Shown: one piece after another, positions 13,392-19,801 of the stretch
Layout of the letters: every line of letters starts with the position of its first letter
Position numbering within the stretch: position 1 is the first letter of the stretch
Assembly (NCBI GenBank): GCA_045634445.1
Contig: JAZRAG010000063.1
Coordinates: 1 to 19,801, forward strand
DNA: 19,801 bases
Source of the DNA: Spyradenecus sp045634445
Lineage (GTDB): Bacteria > Verrucomicrobiota > Kiritimatiellia > RFP12 > DVOR01
Direction of reading: 5' to 3'
Notes under the pieces: model-generated
Database searches by the model: none
The model's input: only the letters and a program-made list of their open reading frames with translations
What the model was told of the DNA's origin: nothing
Position numbers and translations under genes: made by a program

Positions 13392-15115
13392 TGGCAGTGG
13401 AAGAAACCCTTTCAGAAAAGGCGTTAGCAAACGCATTTGAGGCGGTCCTTAAGGATGTGCCCGTGCAGGCGTTGACGAGCTTTATTAAACAGGCTAATCT
13501 GAATATCGGCGGTATGCGCATGGGGAAACCTGGGTGTGACGTCTTTATGCGTCAGGTGATTGTGACGGCATTTGCTTCGAAGTTGATGAAGAAGCATGAC
13601 GCTGCGTTAGCGACGTTGCTACGCGCGTATATGGCAGAGGCGCGGTTGCTGAAGTTATTGGAACCCAATGTCATCGCCGAATTCCGCGGACAGCTTACGG
13701 TCTTTTTCGGTAAGGCGCGCTTCATCTTGGCATTGTTGATGGACCGTCGTGAAGCGGTGCGCACAGATGCGGCTAAGTGGTGTGAAGAATCGGGCGCAGA
13801 ACTTCCCGATGAAGCCACTGCACAAACCTTTATTCGCGAGGCCTTCTCGCCTGTGGCTGCCGTGGGGCAGGGCGCTGCAGGCGCGGTTGGGAGTGCCCAG
13901 GTGCGTGCAGAATTGGCCGACACGAAGAAGCGCCTTGAAGAGGCAAAGAAAGAGGCCAAGCGCGAACGTCGCGAATGGGAAGAGGCCGCCGCAAAGGTGG
14001 CGCGCGAACAGAAGGACTTGCTCGCGTCAAAGGATTTCGCCATTGCAGAGGGTAAACGCGTCGTTGAAGCCTTGGAAAACCGCTTGAAGCGTGAAGAGGC
14101 TAATCGTAATCTGCGCATTAATGAATTGCTCAGTGTGCGCCAAGTGCAACTCTTCGGCGGTTGGCTCAAGCCTGCATGTGATGTAGAAGCCCTGCTAAAT
14201 GAGACGCAGGCCTTGCCGATTTTAGCACGCGCAGAGGCGGTGCTGGCGGCCCAACAAAAGGCGGACCGCGCAGCATCGCGTCGCGCAGAGGCTGAGGCGC
14301 AGTTAAAACAAATCGAGATCTTGCTTGAAAAGGTGGAGGCTGTGCTCGCCACCGCCCATCACGTGCTCCCCGAAACAACGCAATTACGCGATGATCTCTT
14401 GGTGCAACGCGATGCCCATCGCGCGGCCTTAAAGACGGACTTGGATGACTTTTCGGCAATCGCTCAGGAGATGGCGGCACGCATTGATAGTACCACGGAC
14501 TTGGACTATCGCGCTGTCCGCGATTGGTTGAAGATGACGGCTACCTTGGGCGCCATTACGAAGTCTGAGGCGGATGCGTTATGGGAACGCTTTAAGCGGC
14601 GTGCCGCTACGTGGGCGACACCTCCTGAGGAATTGGACCCCGATACGGAAGCGGCCGCGATTCGCCGTCGGAATCCGCACTTGGCGGCGGCCTTTGAGGG
14701 TCGTGAAGCGGTCTTGCTCTTCTTGGATGGCCACAATATGCTCAACGGTATGGGGCGTTATCGTACGCAGCGTGGGAAGCCGCAGACCCACGAAGATGCG
14801 CGTAAGCAGGTGGAGAAGGATATCCAACATCAATTTGCGCAATTGCCATTGGTCGCTGTGCATTTGGTATGGGATGGCGCTGCGAAGTCTCAGCATAACT
14901 TACGCGATAATGTGCTTGTGCACTTCTCTGGTGGCGTGGGTGAACATCGTGCTGACAAGTACATCTTGAATCAATTGGATTACTTTAAGCAGGTATCCGA
15001 CTTACCAATGGTGTTGGTGAGCGATGACCATGGCTTTGGCGGTGACGCGAAGAAGCGCGGCGCGGAAGTCTGTAGTTTGTATGATTTTGAGGCCTTTTTG
15101 CATGGGCGACCTTGA
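13391..15115 (+). CDS. Coiled-coil protein with C-terminal NYN/YacP-like (PIN-fold) nuclease domain
   Basis: The 574-residue protein has three parts. The N-terminus (about 1-150) is helical and not recognised. The middle (about 168-245 and 270-345) is Ala/Glu/Lys/Arg-rich heptad-like sequence, surely coiled coil. The C-terminus (about 437-574) resembles NYN/YacP domains: LLFLDGHNMLNG (D446, N449), VWDGAAKS (D495), GEHRADKYI (D522) and VLVSDDHGFGG (D545, D546). These acidic residues fit a metal-dependent PIN-fold ribonuclease; YacP/Rae1 of Bacillus cleaves mRNA on ribosomes. There are no membrane segments. The ATG at 13391 overlaps the VWA stop by one base and the downstream gene starts inside this one, so it is tightly coupled. 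The fusion of a long coiled coil to a NYN domain is not one I know. Nuclease activity is inferred. Confidence 0.8.
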   Translation: MAVEETLSEKALANAFEAVLKDVPVQALTSFIKQANLNIGGMRMGKPGCDVFMRQVIVTAFASKLMKKHDAALATLLRAYMAEARLLKLLEPNVIAEFRGQLTVFFGKARFILALLMDRREAVRTDAAKWCEESGAELPDEATAQTFIREAFSPVAAVGQGAAGAVGSAQVRAELADTKKRLEEAKKEAKRERREWEEAAAKVAREQKDLLASKDFAIAEGKRVVEALENRLKREEANRNLRINELLSVRQVQLFGGWLKPACDVEALLNETQALPILARAEAVLAAQQKADRAASRRAEAEAQLKQIEILLEKVEAVLATAHHVLPETTQLRDDLLVQRDAHRAALKTDLDDFSAIAQEMAARIDSTTDLDYRAVRDWLKMTATLGAITKSEADALWERFKRRAATWATPPEELDPDTEAAAIRRRNPHLAAAFEGREAVLLFLDGHNMLNGMGRYRTQRGKPQTHEDARKQVEKDIQHQFAQLPLVAVHLVWDGAAKSQHNLRDNVLVHFSGGVGEHRADKYILNQLDYFKQVSDLPMVLVSDDHGFGGDAKKRGAEVCSLYDFEAFLHGRP

Positions 15116-16085
15116 GCACGTTGATTGTGTAAAACAGACATTGGCTTGTCGCACATTGCCAGCGTGGCAATCGTGGCAATGGCAGGTCGCGCATGCCTTT
15201 ACGGAGCAGGATTTCGGCGTGCAGGCATGTACTGCCTTTCCGATGCGTGTAACGCCCTATTACGCATCGCTGGCCGATTTCGCCAATCCCGCAGACCCCA
15301 TTGCGCGGCAGTTCATGGTCTCGCCTGCGGAGTTTGAACCCGATGATTTTTCGGCGGATCCCTTTGGCGAAACGGCCCATGCCGCGATTGCACCAGGGAT
15401 TAAGCAACGTTACGCAGATCGCCTTTTAGCGATGATGAATCTCACCTGTTCGACCTATTGCCGACATTGTACGCGGCGGGGGCTTTTGGGTAGTGCTTGT
15501 CGCGCGGATTTAGAGACGCTTGTGGCGGCCGTGAAGGCGCGCCCAACGGTGCGTGAGGTCTTGCTCTCGGGTGGGGATCCCTTACTCTTACCAGATGACG
15601 AAGTGATGCGTTGGGTGGATGCCTTGGCAGCATTGCCTCAGCTCGATGCGATTCGCCTCTGCACGCGCACGCCAGTAGTCTTGCCGATGCGCTGGACAGA
15701 GGACTTGGTGGCGCGCTTGGCGCGTTCGGGGAGAGTGTGGGTGCAGACACAGTTTAATCACCCTGCGGAGGTGACGCCTGAAGCGATTGCCGTGGCAGAC
15801 CGTTTGGCGCGTAGTGGCATCCCGATGTCAAACCAAAGCGTGCTTCTGCGCGGCGTGAATGATGACCCCGTTGTAATGGCGCACCTCTGTGCGAAGTTGC
15901 AACGTCATCGGATTCGCCCGTATTACATCTTTTTGTGTGATCCTATTTCGGGGATTAACCACTTTAGAACCACGCGGCAAGCAGCGTGTGAACTGCGCGA
16001 TTATTTGTTGAACCACTTGGGCGGGTTGGCCTGTCCGCGTGTCGTAGTGGATTTACCAGAGGCCACGCACAAGACCGATGTGTGA
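15102..16085 (+). CDS. Radical SAM enzyme, KamA/EpmB (lysine 2,3-aminomutase) family
   Basis: The 327-residue protein has the radical SAM cluster motif C116-xxx-C120-xx-C123 (TCSTYCRHC). Strand motifs of the lysine 2,3-aminomutase family follow (LLSGGDPLLLPD, IRLCTRTPVVLP, NQSVLLRGVND, YYIFLCDPISGINHFR). KamA converts lysine to beta-lysine with PLP and SAM; EpmB does so to modify elongation factor P. The C-terminus ends at VVVDLPEATHKTDV, where KamA has a glycine-rich PGGGGK carrying the PLP lysine. K324 may serve that role, but the glycines are absent and the tail is as short as in EpmB. No EpmA or EF-P gene is nearby. The ATG at 15102 lies inside the previous gene (14-nt overlap). Substrate is uncertain. 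Confidence 0.85.
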   Translation: MGDLEHVDCVKQTLACRTLPAWQSWQWQVAHAFTEQDFGVQACTAFPMRVTPYYASLADFANPADPIARQFMVSPAEFEPDDFSADPFGETAHAAIAPGIKQRYADRLLAMMNLTCSTYCRHCTRRGLLGSACRADLETLVAAVKARPTVREVLLSGGDPLLLPDDEVMRWVDALAALPQLDAIRLCTRTPVVLPMRWTEDLVARLARSGRVWVQTQFNHPAEVTPEAIAVADRLARSGIPMSNQSVLLRGVNDDPVVMAHLCAKLQRHRIRPYYIFLCDPISGINHFRTTRQAACELRDYLLNHLGGLACPRVVVDLPEATHKTDV

Positions 16086-16111
16086 TGTGGCAGAAAGGAT
16101 AGCCGATTGAA

Positions 16112-17122
16112 ATGAAGAAAATTGCAGCACTGTTGATGGGGTTGGTCGCCTCCACGCTCCTTGCGAACTACGCTTGGCGCGGGCTTTTGATTGATACCTC
16201 GCGACATTTCCCCTCGATGGATGAATTGCGCGCGCTCTTGCCGCGGATGCAGGAAGCGCATTGTAACGTCTTACACTTGCATTTGGTGGATGGTCCTGGC
16301 TGGCGCTTTGAGAGTAAGGCCTATCCGCGATTGACCAGCGTGGCGGCGTGGCGTGTGGATAAGACTGACCAACCTTGGCATTGGCGCGGCACAGAATTCT
16401 GGACCGAAGCACACGCAGCGCAGGGCTTGAAAAAGTATGGCGGTTTTTACACGATGGCAGAATTGAACGCCTTTGCCGCAGAGGCGAAGACTTACGGCAT
16501 TACTGTGATGCCCGAAATCGATGTGCCAGGACACTCTGCCGCCCTCCTGACGGCCTACCCAGAAATTGCGTGCCCCACCAACCGCGATCCGCGTCAGTGG
16601 TTCTTGGGCAAAGACATTATTTGTATTAGCGATCCCAAAACTTTGGCATTGTTGGATACCGTGATTGGCGAACTCTGCGAAACCTTCCCAGATGCGCCCA
16701 TTCACATCGGCTGCGATGAAGTCCCAGACTACGTGTGGCGCGATTGCCCAGGATGCCGAGACCCCAAGGCGCAAAAGGCCTTCTATGAAGCGTTGATTCA
16801 GAGCGTGAAAAAACGCGGACGCGAAGTCGTGGCATGGGATGAATTAAAAGCCACAGGCGTGTCGGTCGAAGACGTGCGCTTAACGTGTTGGCACGATGAA
16901 GTGACCCCACGTGCGCAGGATATCGCCTGTCCATACTCCTTCTGTTACTTAGACCAAGCTGCCAGTCGCGCACGGTTGCCCAAGTGGCGCCCTCCGCAAG
17001 CGCACGGTGTGCAGTTGAACCTCTGGACAGAAGAACTCCCCACACGTGCCGCACGAGAAGCCATCCTCATTCCCGCGTTGCAACACTTTAAACGCGTGAT
17101 TGAAACGGCCCCCGCTGAATAA
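16112..17122 (+). CDS. Secreted minimal glycoside hydrolase family 20 (beta-N-acetylhexosaminidase-like)
   Basis: The 336-residue product has a signal peptide (MKKIAALLMGLVASTLLA) followed immediately by a GH20 catalytic barrel. Family motifs are RGLLIDTSRHFPS at 23-35, HLHLVDGPGWR at 55-65, MPEIDVPGHSAA at 133-144 and the catalytic pair D202-E203 in HIGCDEVPDYVW, with LWTEEL near the end. GH20 enzymes release terminal GlcNAc or GalNAc by substrate-assisted catalysis, with the aspartate steering the acetamido group. The usual N-terminal GH20b domain is missing, making it much shorter than common members (500 or more residues). GCDE replaces the common GGDE. It is the last gene of the plus-strand operon, 26 nt after the radical SAM gene, followed by a hairpin terminator. 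Likely targets are host mucin glycans or peptidoglycan fragments (inference). Confidence 0.88.
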   Translation: MKKIAALLMGLVASTLLANYAWRGLLIDTSRHFPSMDELRALLPRMQEAHCNVLHLHLVDGPGWRFESKAYPRLTSVAAWRVDKTDQPWHWRGTEFWTEAHAAQGLKKYGGFYTMAELNAFAAEAKTYGITVMPEIDVPGHSAALLTAYPEIACPTNRDPRQWFLGKDIICISDPKTLALLDTVIGELCETFPDAPIHIGCDEVPDYVWRDCPGCRDPKAQKAFYEALIQSVKKRGREVVAWDELKATGVSVEDVRLTCWHDEVTPRAQDIACPYSFCYLDQAASRARLPKWRPPQAHGVQLNLWTEELPTRAAREAILIPALQHFKRVIETAPAE

Positions 17123-17157
17123 GCCTCCGAGCGGCAATAGAGGTTAAAACCCAAACA

Positions 17158-17217
17158 AAAACAACCCTTTTTGTAACCACAAGAAGGGCTGTTTTGACGT
17201 TGAGAAAGGGTTGTTTT
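17158..17217 (+). terminator. Terminator of the seven-gene operon, with two alternative hairpins
   Basis: AAAACAACCCTT (17158-17169) can pair with AAGGGCTGTTTT (17184-17195) with one mismatch. Extended to AAAACAACCCTTT (17158-17170), it can pair perfectly over 13 bp with AAAGGGTTGTTTT (17205-17217). Each right arm ends in four T. The two pairings exclude each other. It lies 35 bp past the GH20 stop codon. Confidence 0.6.
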
Positions 17218-17269
17218 GAAAGACTGCCCATATTCGTCTTCAATTTCGCCCATATTTGAGATGAACATG
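17182..17269 (+). repeat. Four contiguous 22-bp units in two related pairs
   Basis: Units at 17182 and 17204 share the core GGGYTGTTTTGA and match the array at 9683 (13 of 16 bases for AAACAGGTTGTTTTGA against the second unit). In exactly the same 22-bp register, units at 17226 and 17248 both begin GCCCATATT. The array therefore keeps one phase over 88 bp while the unit sequence changes half-way. No gene overlaps it. Confidence 0.7.
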
Positions 17270-17281
17270 GACAGTCTTTTT
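17219..17281 (+). terminator. Long hairpin with T-tract, possible second terminator
   Basis: AAAGACTGCCCAT (17219-17231) and ATGGACAGTCTTT (17267-17279) pair over 13 bp with one mismatch around a 35-base loop, and T continues to 17281. The loop holds most of the two GCCCATATT repeat units. The large loop makes it less typical than the other terminators. From here to 17464 no gene is seen. Confidence 0.5.
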
Positions 17282-17464
17282 AGCGAAGACAATCAGGATG
17301 ACAGGTCGCGTCCTTTTCGGGTCAATTGGTGTCTTTCGTAGTTGCTAAAATGCTGGCAGGCTTGTGTGCTCAGGTATATTTTTTGGGGTAAATCTGCTGG
17401 CTGTTGTGGGGAGGATGGGGTGCGACATTGAGTACTCAGGGGGGTGGGATGGATGCTTTTTCGC

Positions 17465-17493
17465 TTGCATACATTGTGGTAGGTTTGTATAAT
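17465..17493 (+). promoter_or_regulatory. Sigma70-type promoter of the TetR-efflux operon
   Basis: TTGCAT (17465-17470) and a perfect TATAAT (17488-17493) are 17 bp apart, placing the start near 17500. The palindromes ATGCGCAT (17494-17501) and TTATTAATAA (17509-17518) lie on and just after the start site. They are candidate sites for autoregulation by the TetR protein. Confidence 0.75.
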
Positions 17494-17525
17494 ATGCGCA
17501 TCTTTTTGTTATTAATAATAAGGTT

Positions 17526-18134
17526 ATGAGACGGACAAAAGAAGAAGCGTTAGAGACGCGTAATTCGATTTTACAGGCGGCGTTGGAATGTTTTTCAACG
17601 TATGGGTATGCTTTGACGACGTTTACGGAGATTGCTTCTCGTATTAAGATGACGAAGGGGGCAATTTTCTGGCATTTTACGTCGAAGGAACATCTTTTGG
17701 CTGAGGTGATTGCGTGGATGCACAGTCAGTATGAGCCTTTGGCTGGGATTGACCAAGCGCAGTCGTTGGATGAGGTCAAAGCGTATTTTATGGATTGGTC
17801 AAAGACGGTGCTGACGAATGAGCGGCATCGGAGCTTTTTGCATTTCATCATGAGTCGCGTGGAGTGGAGCGCAGGGCTGAAGGAAAAGCTGCGCACCTAT
17901 CTTGAAGATTTGATGGTGAATGACCCCATGATTTTGTTGGAGAAGTGCCTTACGCGATTGAAGGAGAAGGGGCTGGTTGATGCACCGCTTTCTCCGAAGG
18001 AAATCGCGGTGTTGTTTGCGGTGACGTTCTTTGGCGTTCATCGTGAGGAGCAGTTGCGCTTCAGTGAGTTGGATGTCCAGAAGACACTTTCGTATGGTTT
18101 AGATTGCATTATTCAAAGCATTAGGAGTAAATGA
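17526..18134 (+). CDS. TetR/AcrR-family transcriptional repressor
   Basis: The 202-residue protein has the TetR N-terminal helix-turn-helix domain (about 8-58). Its recognition region TFTEIASRIKMTKGAIFWHFTSKEHLL (split around 32-58) is typical of AcrR-type efflux regulators. The C-terminal helical ligand-binding domain is variable, as usual. Such repressors bind a palindrome at their own promoter and leave it on binding a toxic ligand. The gene leads the efflux operon, and its stop overlaps the possible start of the adaptor gene (ATGA), so it very probably controls both itself and the pump. The ATG at 17526 has only a weak AAGG ahead. The candidate operators at 17494-17518 fit autoregulation. 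Confidence 0.94.
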   Translation: MRRTKEEALETRNSILQAALECFSTYGYALTTFTEIASRIKMTKGAIFWHFTSKEHLLAEVIAWMHSQYEPLAGIDQAQSLDEVKAYFMDWSKTVLTNERHRSFLHFIMSRVEWSAGLKEKLRTYLEDLMVNDPMILLEKCLTRLKEKGLVDAPLSPKEIAVLFAVTFFGVHREEQLRFSELDVQKTLSYGLDCIIQSIRSK

Positions 18135-19387
18135 GTATGGAAGAACAGACAGTAGAGAAGCCTCAGGCTGCTGCAAAGCATCCGATTGCAGGGTTTATCG
18201 GTGTATTGTTGTTGACCGCGGTGGCTTTTGCATTGGGTTGGGCTGTGCGTATGATTTACGTGCAGCGCGAAGCTAATGAGGCGAAGGATGCTGCTACGGC
18301 TCAGCAGATGGCAATGGCGATGAATCGTCCTGTTTCGGTAGAGTCTGCGAAGGCAACGAAGCGTGACATGAATCCGCCGCAGCGTTTCATGGGTCACGTT
18401 GAACCGATTGAAGCGGTGGATTTGCGTGCGCAGATTGATGGCACGATTGCTGAAGTGGCCTTTAAGGAAGGTGCGATGGTGAAGGAGGGCGATGTGCTCT
18501 TCTTGATTGATCCGCGTGTCTTTGAAGCGCGTGTGAAGCAGGTGGAGGCTGCGCTCGCTAAGGCAAAGGCTGCAAGTGAGAATGCGGACCGTTATTATGC
18601 GCGTATTAGTAAGGTAGATAAGCGTTCGGTGACGGAGGCTGAAATCGACCAGGCATATGCCAACATGCTCGAAGCGCGTGCTGCAATCGCACAGTGTGAA
18701 GCGGACTTGGCCAGCGCGAAGATTAACTTGGGTTATACGCGTATTACGGCGCCGATTTCGGGTCGCATCGGTAAGAGCTTGCTCAAGAAGGGTGACTATG
18801 TGGCTCCGGCAATGGGTTCTTTGGCACGTATCGTGCAGATGGACCCGGTGCGTGTGGTCTTCTCGGTCTCCGATAAGCAGTATCTCGAAGGGAAGCAACT
18901 CGCTAAGGGCGCAAGCGCTGACGAGGGTCTCCGTGCGCAGCTTCGCCTTGCCGATGGCTCGACTTACGCACATGAAGGTCAGGCTGACTTCTTTGACAAT
19001 GAAATGGACCTCTCTACGGCATCGCTTTCGGTGCGTTATAGCTTCCCCAATCCTGAACAGAGCCTCGTGGCAAATGCGTATGTGACGGTCTTGTTGAGCG
19101 CACGTAAGCCAACGCTTCGTTTGGCAATCCCGACGGAAGCAGTGCTCGCAAATGCGACCGGTGACTACGTTTTCGTGGTGAATGAAGGCAAGGCTGAACG
19201 TCGCATCGTGAAGATGGGCGAAACGCAGGCCGGTTATGTGGAAATCCTCTCTGGTTTGGAAGAGGGTGAAGAAGTGGTGACCGATGGCGTAGTGAACGTC
19301 TCGGAAGGCGCAATCTTGAATGTGATTAATCCCGCGATTCGTCCTGAAACGACCGCTCAGAACGTCTCTGTGACGTCTGCGCAATAA
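18131..19387 (+). CDS. RND efflux periplasmic adaptor (membrane fusion protein, AcrA/MexA-like)
   Basis: The 418-residue protein has one N-terminal membrane anchor (about 18-44) with no lipobox cysteine. A biotinyl-lipoyl half-domain (about 90-128) follows, then an alpha-helical hairpin (about 132-205), the second lipoyl half with LGYTRITAPISGRIGKS and a beta-barrel plus membrane-proximal domain. It bridges the inner-membrane RND pump and an outer-membrane channel in drug or toxin export. Two starts are possible. The ATG at 18131 overlaps the TetR stop but has AGGAG only three bases ahead; the ATG at 18137 has the same AGGAG nine bases ahead and may be the real start. The transporter gene follows after 12 nt. 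No outer-membrane factor gene is visible before the window ends. Confidence 0.95.
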   Translation: MSMEEQTVEKPQAAAKHPIAGFIGVLLLTAVAFALGWAVRMIYVQREANEAKDAATAQQMAMAMNRPVSVESAKATKRDMNPPQRFMGHVEPIEAVDLRAQIDGTIAEVAFKEGAMVKEGDVLFLIDPRVFEARVKQVEAALAKAKAASENADRYYARISKVDKRSVTEAEIDQAYANMLEARAAIAQCEADLASAKINLGYTRITAPISGRIGKSLLKKGDYVAPAMGSLARIVQMDPVRVVFSVSDKQYLEGKQLAKGASADEGLRAQLRLADGSTYAHEGQADFFDNEMDLSTASLSVRYSFPNPEQSLVANAYVTVLLSARKPTLRLAIPTEAVLANATGDYVFVVNEGKAERRIVKMGETQAGYVEILSGLEEGEEVVTDGVVNVSEGAILNVINPAIRPETTAQNVSVTSAQ

Positions 19388-19399
19388 GGATTTTGAGCT

Positions 19400-19801
19400 A
19401 TGGCTAAAGAACGTTCGATGAGCCTCGAGGAAATTGAGGCAAATGAGCGCAGAATTATTGAGGAGGCGGTAAAAGACCTCCCCAATAAGTCCATTCTGTC
19501 GCGCATCTTCGTGAATCGCCCGCGTTTGGCAATGGTGATCGCGATTGTGATGTCTTTGGTGGGTCTTATCGCAATTAACACGCTTCCGATTGAACAGTAT
19601 CCTGAAGTGGCTCCGCCAACGGTACAGGTGAGCTGTATGTATCCGGGCGCGAGCGCTACGGACTTGGCAAACACCATCGCTATTCCGATTGAATCGGAAC
19701 TCAATGGTGTGGAAGACATGCTCTACATGAGCTCGTCATGTTCGGACAGTGGTCGTTACTCTTGTACGATTACCTTCGCAGTGGGTTCTGACCGTGATAT
19801 G
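19400..19801 (+). CDS. RND (HAE1/AcrB-like) efflux transporter, N-terminal part
   Basis: The first 134 residues are visible; the gene runs off the right edge. A charged cytoplasmic stretch of about 40 residues precedes the first transmembrane helix (RLAMVIAIVMSLVGLIAI, about 42-59). The porter-domain signature typical of HAE1 pumps follows (LPIEQYPEVAPPTVQVS, YPGASATDLANTIAIPIE, LNGVEDMLYMSS, TFAVGSDRD). AcrB itself begins with only a few residues before this helix, so the N-terminal extension is notable. The protein exports drugs or other amphiphiles using the proton gradient, working with the adaptor encoded 12 nt upstream. AAGGA precedes the ATG. Confidence 0.95.
   Translation, partial: MAKERSMSLEEIEANERRIIEEAVKDLPNKSILSRIFVNRPRLAMVIAIVMSLVGLIAINTLPIEQYPEVAPPTVQVSCMYPGASATDLANTIAIPIESELNGVEDMLYMSSSCSDSGRYSCTITFAVGSDRDM

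Noticed and set aside
13552..14352. 266-codon minus-strand frame inside the coiled-coil gene
   Set aside because: It is Ser/Ala/Arg-rich mirror sequence of a strongly biased coiled-coil coding region that is in an operon on the other strand.
18113..19384. 423-codon open frame antisense to the adaptor gene
   Set aside because: The plus strand encodes a clear AcrA-like protein over its whole length. The antisense product is rich in His, Arg and Cys with no recognisable domain, as expected from the mirror of a gene rich in GNN codons.
1..19801. Insertion sequences, integrases, prophage or toxin-antitoxin pairs
   Set aside because: I looked for transposase or integrase motifs, terminal inverted repeats flanking genes and small overlapping gene pairs, and found none. 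The tRNA-Lys is not followed by an integrase or a duplicated 3' end in this window.

Overview
The window reads as a bacterial chromosome segment, probably from an anaerobe of the Planctomycetes-Verrucomicrobia-Chlamydiae (PVC) group, such as a gut Kiritimatiellota, Verrucomicrobiota or Lentisphaerota lineage. The reasons are a secreted protein with a PEP-CTERM sorting tail, a membrane-anchored helical protein of a family I associate with planctomycetes and verrucomicrobia, a UDP-glucose dehydrogenase resembling the animal/plant enzyme, and a rubrerythrin. This placement is inference; no rRNA or ribosomal-protein gene is present.

Left part (1-3900). The first codons of a minus-strand gene lie at the edge, behind a strong sigma70-type promoter. 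Two single-gene minus-strand units follow: a secreted thioredoxin-like protein and a rubrerythrin, each ending in a hairpin terminator. A tRNA-Lys(UUU) with encoded CCA is next, then a plus-strand UDP-glucose 6-dehydrogenase.

Middle (3940-9560, minus strand). A four-gene operon is transcribed in the order WalJ-like metallo-hydrolase, adenine deaminase, class I/II aminotransferase, RsmB-type rRNA methyltransferase, with gaps of 4 and 12 nt and one ATGA overlap. It is followed, still on the minus strand, by a single PEP-CTERM protein gene with its own terminator.

Right-centre (9900-17200, plus strand). A tightly packed run of seven genes has overlaps at three of six junctions: HAD phosphatase, membrane-anchored helical protein, PolB-like 3'-5' exonuclease, VWA membrane protein, a long coiled-coil protein ending in a NYN/YacP-like nuclease domain, a KamA/EpmB-like radical SAM enzyme with an altered C-terminal lysine motif, and a minimal GH20 enzyme. 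The exonuclease, VWA and coiled-coil nuclease trio is the least explained part of the window.

Right end (17460-19801, plus strand). A TetR regulator, a periplasmic adaptor and the start of an RND transporter form a typical self-regulated efflux operon behind a good sigma70 promoter.

The most unusual non-coding signal is a set of 22-bp phased direct repeats in two intergenic regions (9683-9748 and 17182-17269), sharing a GGTTGTTTT-like core. In the second region an inverted copy upstream can form two alternative terminator hairpins. Several promoters also have an extended -10 element (TGnTANANT), and three of these lie so close to the ATG that leaderless mRNAs are likely.
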